Source of the DNA: an uncultured Clostridia bacterium
Lineage (GTDB): Bacteria > Bacillota > Clostridia > Christensenellales > CAG-138
NCBI GenBank assembly: GCA_947304365.1
Contig: CAMZAY010000002.1
Location: forward strand, 1-17,658
Direction of reading: 5' to 3'
DNA: 17,658 nt
A program made the translations under genes and the position numbers. Below are positions 14,463 to 17,658 of this stretch, piece after piece. Position 1 is the stretch's first letter, and every line of letters starts with the position of its first letter. The notes beneath the pieces are model-generated. The model was given only the letters and a program-made list of their open reading frames with translations, was not told the DNA's origin and made no database searches.

Positions 14463-14489
14463 ATGACCGATCGCCGCAGGGAGGGCAGG

Positions 14490-15208
14490 ATGCGTAAAAA
14501 GCTCGGATGGATCATACCGCTTTCGGTGCTGCTGATACTCGCCGCGGCGTTCTTTATCTACGTTTCGGTCTATTATCATGCGGACGATACGGCGCTTGCC
14601 GCGCTTCGTTCGGACGACGGCGTGACCGTGAGCGAGACCAACTTCGGCTGGTTCTTTGACGGAAGCGGGGAAGACTCGGCGCTTGTTTTCTATCCCGGAG
14701 CAAAGGTGGAGGCGGCGGCGTACGCCCCGCTCCTCAAAAGGCTCGCGGAGGGCGGCATGGACGTATTCCTTGTCAAAATGCCGTTCAACCTCGCGTTCTT
14801 CGGCATGAACAGGGCAGAGAGCGTCATGCGGCTTTACGAGTATGAAAACTGGTACGTCGGCGGGCATTCGCTCGGCGGCGCGATGGCGGCGGAGTTCGCC
14901 TCGGATCACGGCGAAAAGCTCGAAGGCGTGATACTGTTCGCCGCGTATCCCTCCTCGACGATGAAGGAAACCTGACCGTACTCAGCATTTACGGCTCGGA
15001 GGACAGCGTGCTGAATTTCAAGAAGGTCGAAAAGGGCAGGACTTACGTCTGCGGCGATCTCTTTGAGCTTGAGATCCCCGGCGGGAATCACGCCCGGTTC
15101 GGCAGCTACGGCGCGCAGAGGGGCGACGGCGAAGCAAAGATATCTCCCGAAGAACAGCGGGAGCAGGCCGTATCGTTCATATTGAGCGTATGCCTTGATC
15201 GGGACTGA
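14490..15208 (+). pseudogene. Membrane-anchored alpha/beta hydrolase, split by a frameshift
   Basis: The first frame (14490-14975) encodes an N-terminal membrane anchor (about residues 6-27), the nucleophile elbow GHSLGG (Ser127), and then VILFAAYPSS before an early stop. A second frame (about 14957-15208) continues with LTVLSIYGSEDSVLN (acid Asp) and GGNHARFGSYG (catalytic His). The two parts make one complete hydrolase of about 240 residues if one base is restored near 14957 (TCG then GAC rather than TCGAC). No slippery heptamer is seen. This is either a real inactivating deletion or a sequence error. The start at 14490 has AGGGAGG 5 nt upstream; an earlier ATG at 14463 directly follows the SDR stop. 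It is the third gene of the purF transcript. Confidence 0.82.
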
Positions 15209-15223
15209 CAGTTATGCGGGCGG

Positions 15224-15253
15224 TTGACAAGCCCCTTCGCGCGGGGATATAAT
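15224..15253 (+). promoter_or_regulatory. Sigma-A promoter of the purC-purA-purB genes
   Basis: A perfect TTGACA (15224-15229), an 18-bp spacer and a perfect TATAAT (15248-15253). The spacer contains a CCCC/GGGG inverted repeat. The leader to purC is about 85 nt. Confidence 0.85.
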
Positions 15254-15271
15254 TATTAGGTTGGACAAAAG

Positions 15272-15297
15272 GGCGTCAAAGGGGTCTCCCCGGCGCC
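15272..15297 (+). promoter_or_regulatory. Stem-loop in the purC leader
   Basis: An inner GGGG-TCT-CCCC hairpin (15281-15291) is extended by GGCG (15272-15275) pairing with CGCC (15294-15297) across an internal loop. No T-tract follows and it matches no riboswitch I know. It may stabilise or regulate the transcript. Confidence 0.35.
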
Positions 15298-15345
15298 GCA
15301 GTAAAAATACAAGCGAGATCAATTCTTTATCGGAGGTAAAAACGT

Positions 15346-16059
15346 ATGATCAAGAGAGAACAGCTTTATGAGGGCAAGGCGAAAAAGGTCTTCATGACCG
15401 ACGATCCCGAGTTTCTTATCGTATCCTACAAGGACGACGCGACGGCGTTCAACGGCTTGAAGAAGGGTACCATCGTCGGCAAGGGCGTCATCAACAACAG
15501 GATGAGCAACCTGCTGATGCAGATGCTCGAGAAGGCGGGCGTCCCCACCCATTTCGTGGAGGAGCTGAACGACCGCGAAACGGTCGTCAAGAAGGTCTCG
15601 ATAGTGCCTCTCGAGGTCATAATCAGGAACATCGCCGCGGGCTCCTTCTCGAAGCGCTTCGGCGTTCCCGAGGGCGTCGTGTTCGAGCGCCCCACCATCG
15701 AGTTCTCGTATAAGAACGACGAGCTCGGCGATCCTCTGATGAACAGCTACCACGCGCTTGCGCTCAAGCTCGCCACGGAGGAGGAGATCGAGACCATCAA
15801 GCGCTACGCCTTCAAGGTCAACGAGGAGCTCAAGAAGTTCTGGCTCGAGTGCGGCGTCACGCTCGTCGATTTCAAGCTCGAGTTCGGCCGTCTCAAGGAC
15901 GGTACGATCGTGCTTGCGGATGAGATCAGCCCCGATACCTCGAGGCTCTGGGACGTAAAGACCGGCGAAAAGCTCGACAAGGACCGCTTCCGCCGCGACA
16001 TGGGCGGCGTTGAGGACGCCTATGCCGAGGTAATGAAGAGGCTCATGGAGAACATCTGA
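15346..16059 (+). CDS. purC: Phosphoribosylaminoimidazole-succinocarboxamide synthase
   Basis: This enzyme joins aspartate to CAIR with ATP to give SAICAR in de novo purine synthesis. The 237-residue protein has bacterial PurC length. Motifs seen are LYEGKAKKVF (7-16, ATP site), VPLEVIIRNIAAGS (87-100, first SAICAR synthetase signature), LVDFKLEFG (173-181, second signature) and LADEISPDTSRLWD (190-203). GGAGG lies 9 nt before the ATG. It is the first gene after the strong promoter at 15224; purA begins 22 nt beyond its stop. PurB, encoded two genes later, acts on its product. Confidence 0.98.
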   Translation: MIKREQLYEGKAKKVFMTDDPEFLIVSYKDDATAFNGLKKGTIVGKGVINNRMSNLLMQMLEKAGVPTHFVEELNDRETVVKKVSIVPLEVIIRNIAAGSFSKRFGVPEGVVFERPTIEFSYKNDELGDPLMNSYHALALKLATEEEIETIKRYAFKVNEELKKFWLECGVTLVDFKLEFGRLKDGTIVLADEISPDTSRLWDVKTGEKLDKDRFRRDMGGVEDAYAEVMKRLMENI

Positions 16060-16081
16060 CGAACCGGAAAGGGTCAATACT

Positions 16082-17356
16082 ATGTCAAACTGCGCGATAG
16101 TCGGCGTCAACTGGGGCGATGAAGGCAAGGGCCGTATGGTCGACCTTCTGACCGAGGATTATGACGTGGTCGTCCGCTTTCAGGGCGGCGGCAACGCGGG
16201 TCACACCGTAATAAACGAAAAGGGCAAATTCGCCCTGCATCTTCTGCCCTCCGGCATCTTCCGCGACGGAGTCGTGAATATTATCGGCAACGGCGTCGCC
16301 CTCGATCCGGAGAACCTCTGGCGCGAAATGAGCGAGGTCATGAGACAGGGCGTTTCGATAACGCCCGACAACCTCATGATCAGCGACCGTGCGAGCATAC
16401 TCATGCCCTGGCACCGCGACCTTGACGAGCTTGAGGAAAGGCGTCTTGCCGACAAGAAGTTCGGCTCCACCAAGCAGGGCATTGCGCCGTTCTATTCCGA
16501 TAAATATCAGAAGAAGACCGTCATTGCGGGCGAGCTCTTCTATCCCGAAAGGCTCAAGACGCATCTTAAGGATCTTGCCGAGTGGAAGAACCTCATCCTT
16601 TCGTCCGTCTACGGGGCGGAGGTCTATACGGAGGAGATGCTCGACAGGTGGCTTACCGATTACTGCGAGAGGATAAAGCCCTTCATCCGCGATACCGGCG
16701 CTTATCTGCGCGACGCGCAGGCGAACGGCAAGCGCATACTCTTCGAGGCGCAGCTCGGTTCGCTCCGCGATCTCGATTACGGCATCCATCCCTATACCAC
16801 TTCGTCCAACACGCTCGCCGCATACGCGCCGATCGGCTCCGGCTTCCCCGGGGCGAGGGTCTCCCGCGTGATAGGCGTCGTAAAGGCGTATTCCACCTGC
16901 GTGGGCGAGGGCCCCTTCGTGTGCGAGATGTTCGGCGAAGAGGCGGAAAAGCTCCGTAAGGAGGGCTTCGAGTACGGCGCGAAGACGGGGCGTCCCCGCC
17001 GCGTCGGTCCCATCGACCTCGTTGCGACAAGGTACGGCGCAATGGTGCAGGCCGCGACGGAGATCGCACTCACCAAGCTCGACGTTTTAAGCTATATGGA
17101 CAGGATCCCCGTCTGCACGGGCTATATCGTCGACGGTAAGGTGACGAGGGAGTTCCCGTTCCCCGCCGCGCTCGACAGCGCAAAGCCCGTCATAGAGTAT
17201 CTTGAAGGCTGGAAGACGGACATTTCCTCCATCCGCACCTGGGACGAGCTTCCCGCGGCGGCGAAGGAGTACGTGCTTTACGTCCAGCGCGCGATCGAAG
17301 TGCCCATCACGTTCGTCTCCGTCGGTCCGGAGCGCGAAAGCATCATTTTACGATAA
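16082..17356 (+). CDS. purA: Adenylosuccinate synthetase, divergent subtype
   Basis: This enzyme converts IMP, aspartate and GTP to adenylosuccinate. The 424-residue protein is normal length. The P-loop is WGDEGKGR (11-18) with the catalytic Asp kept, and GNAGHTV (37-43) holds the catalytic His. GRPRRVGPID replaces the classical GRRRRTGWLD. Two active-site signatures also differ from the E. coli type: GSTKQGIAPFYSDK instead of GTTxxGIGP, and FEAQLGSLRDLDYG instead of FEGAQGxxLDxDxG. Together these suggest a separate PurA subtype, which I believe occurs in other Clostridia. AAAGGG is 8 nt before the ATG; purB follows after 15 nt. Confidence 0.95.
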   Translation: MSNCAIVGVNWGDEGKGRMVDLLTEDYDVVVRFQGGGNAGHTVINEKGKFALHLLPSGIFRDGVVNIIGNGVALDPENLWREMSEVMRQGVSITPDNLMISDRASILMPWHRDLDELEERRLADKKFGSTKQGIAPFYSDKYQKKTVIAGELFYPERLKTHLKDLAEWKNLILSSVYGAEVYTEEMLDRWLTDYCERIKPFIRDTGAYLRDAQANGKRILFEAQLGSLRDLDYGIHPYTTSSNTLAAYAPIGSGFPGARVSRVIGVVKAYSTCVGEGPFVCEMFGEEAEKLRKEGFEYGAKTGRPRRVGPIDLVATRYGAMVQAATEIALTKLDVLSYMDRIPVCTGYIVDGKVTREFPFPAALDSAKPVIEYLEGWKTDISSIRTWDELPAAAKEYVLYVQRAIEVPITFVSVGPERESIILR

Positions 17357-17371
17357 TCAAGGAGTCATCCC

Positions 17372-17658
17372 ATGAACGACGTTTATCAGTCCCCGCTCGC
17401 CTCGAGGTACGCCTCGGACTATATGCTCAGGCTCTTTTCGCCCGATACGCGCATACTGACCTGGCGAAAGCTCTGGATCAGCCTCGCAAGGGCGGAAATG
17501 AAGCTCGGTCTCCCCATTACCGAGGAGCAGGTCGCCGAGATGGAAGCCCATATCGGCGAGATAGATTACGATTGCGCCGCCGCCCGTGAGAAGGAGGTCA
17601 GGCACGACGTAATGGCGCACGTCTACACCTTCGGCAAGGCGGCTCCCTCCGCCGCGGG
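17372..17658 (+). CDS. purB: Adenylosuccinate lyase, N-terminal part (cut by window end)
   Basis: This enzyme cleaves SAICAR to AICAR and adenylosuccinate to AMP, linking it to both PurC and PurA upstream. Only 95 codons are present. The frame is open to the window edge. It begins MNDVYQSPLASRYAS, then WRKLWISLARAEMKLG, then RHDVMAHVYTFGKAAPSAAG, which is the PurB segment just before the GIIHLGATS signature expected beyond the edge. AAGGAG (17359-17364) is 7 nt before the ATG. The assignment rests on that segment and on the purine operon context. Confidence 0.93.
   Translation, partial: MNDVYQSPLASRYASDYMLRLFSPDTRILTWRKLWISLARAEMKLGLPITEEQVAEMEAHIGEIDYDCAAAREKEVRHDVMAHVYTFGKAAPSAA

Noticed and set aside
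14945..14975. Programmed -1 frameshift in the hydrolase gene
   Set aside because: No X-XXY-YYZ slippery sequence or downstream pseudoknot is visible; mutation or sequence error is simpler.
15224..15345. Purine-type riboswitch in the purC leader
   Set aside because: The leader holds one bulged stem-loop and lacks the three-way junction and conserved core expected for a purine riboswitch.
1..17658. CRISPR array, phage, insertion sequence or defence system
   Set aside because: No spaced direct repeats, transposase, integrase, nuclease or helicase families were seen; the content is housekeeping plus a few accessory genes.

Overview
This window looks like chromosomal DNA from a GC-rich member of the Firmicutes, most likely an uncultured gut-type Clostridia. 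That is inferred from several features: strong AAGGAGG-type ribosome binding sites; near-consensus sigma-A promoters, mostly with 17-bp spacers; a Bacillus-type PurF with a short propeptide and iron-sulfur cysteines; Xpt; and a YunG-like protein. No transposase, integrase, phage gene, tRNA, rRNA or CRISPR array was seen. No clear new multi-gene system is present. The dominant theme is purine nucleotide metabolism.

Region 1 (1-6155). A stand-alone GMP synthetase (ATP-pyrophosphatase plus dimerization domains, no glutaminase) lies on the minus strand at 64-1047. Divergent from it are an APH-type kinase-fold protein (1183-2196) and a GNAT acetyltransferase (2257-3075) on the plus strand. A convergent terminator separates these from a second minus-strand operon. 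That operon runs from a promoter at 6184-6156 through an atypical phosphoribosyltransferase-like gene, xpt, and a full-length two-domain guaA. GMP can thus be made from XMP by two different synthetases, and xanthine can be salvaged by Xpt, all within about 6 kb.

Region 2 (6156-12002). A plus-strand MFS exporter (6363-7646) is followed by a shared terminator. A tight minus-strand operon, read from about 12120 down to 7743, contains murG, a HEAT-repeat/THUMP-like methyltransferase, an AlaX-type alanyl-tRNA editing protein and a YunG-like protein. Its genes abut, overlap or are separated by only a few bases.

Region 3 (12003-17658). A divergent promoter region drives purF on the plus strand, followed by an SDR/FabG-like reductase and a membrane-anchored alpha/beta hydrolase that is broken by an apparent one-base deletion. 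A new strong promoter then drives purC, purA and purB; purB runs off the window end. PurF catalyses the first step of IMP synthesis and PurC a middle step. PurA and PurB turn IMP into AMP, PurB also acts next after PurC, and the GuaA proteins take the GMP branch.

No stretch longer than 300 bases lacks a gene. The largest gaps (12003-12294, 6127-6362, 3076-3274) hold promoters, hairpins and terminators, listed below.
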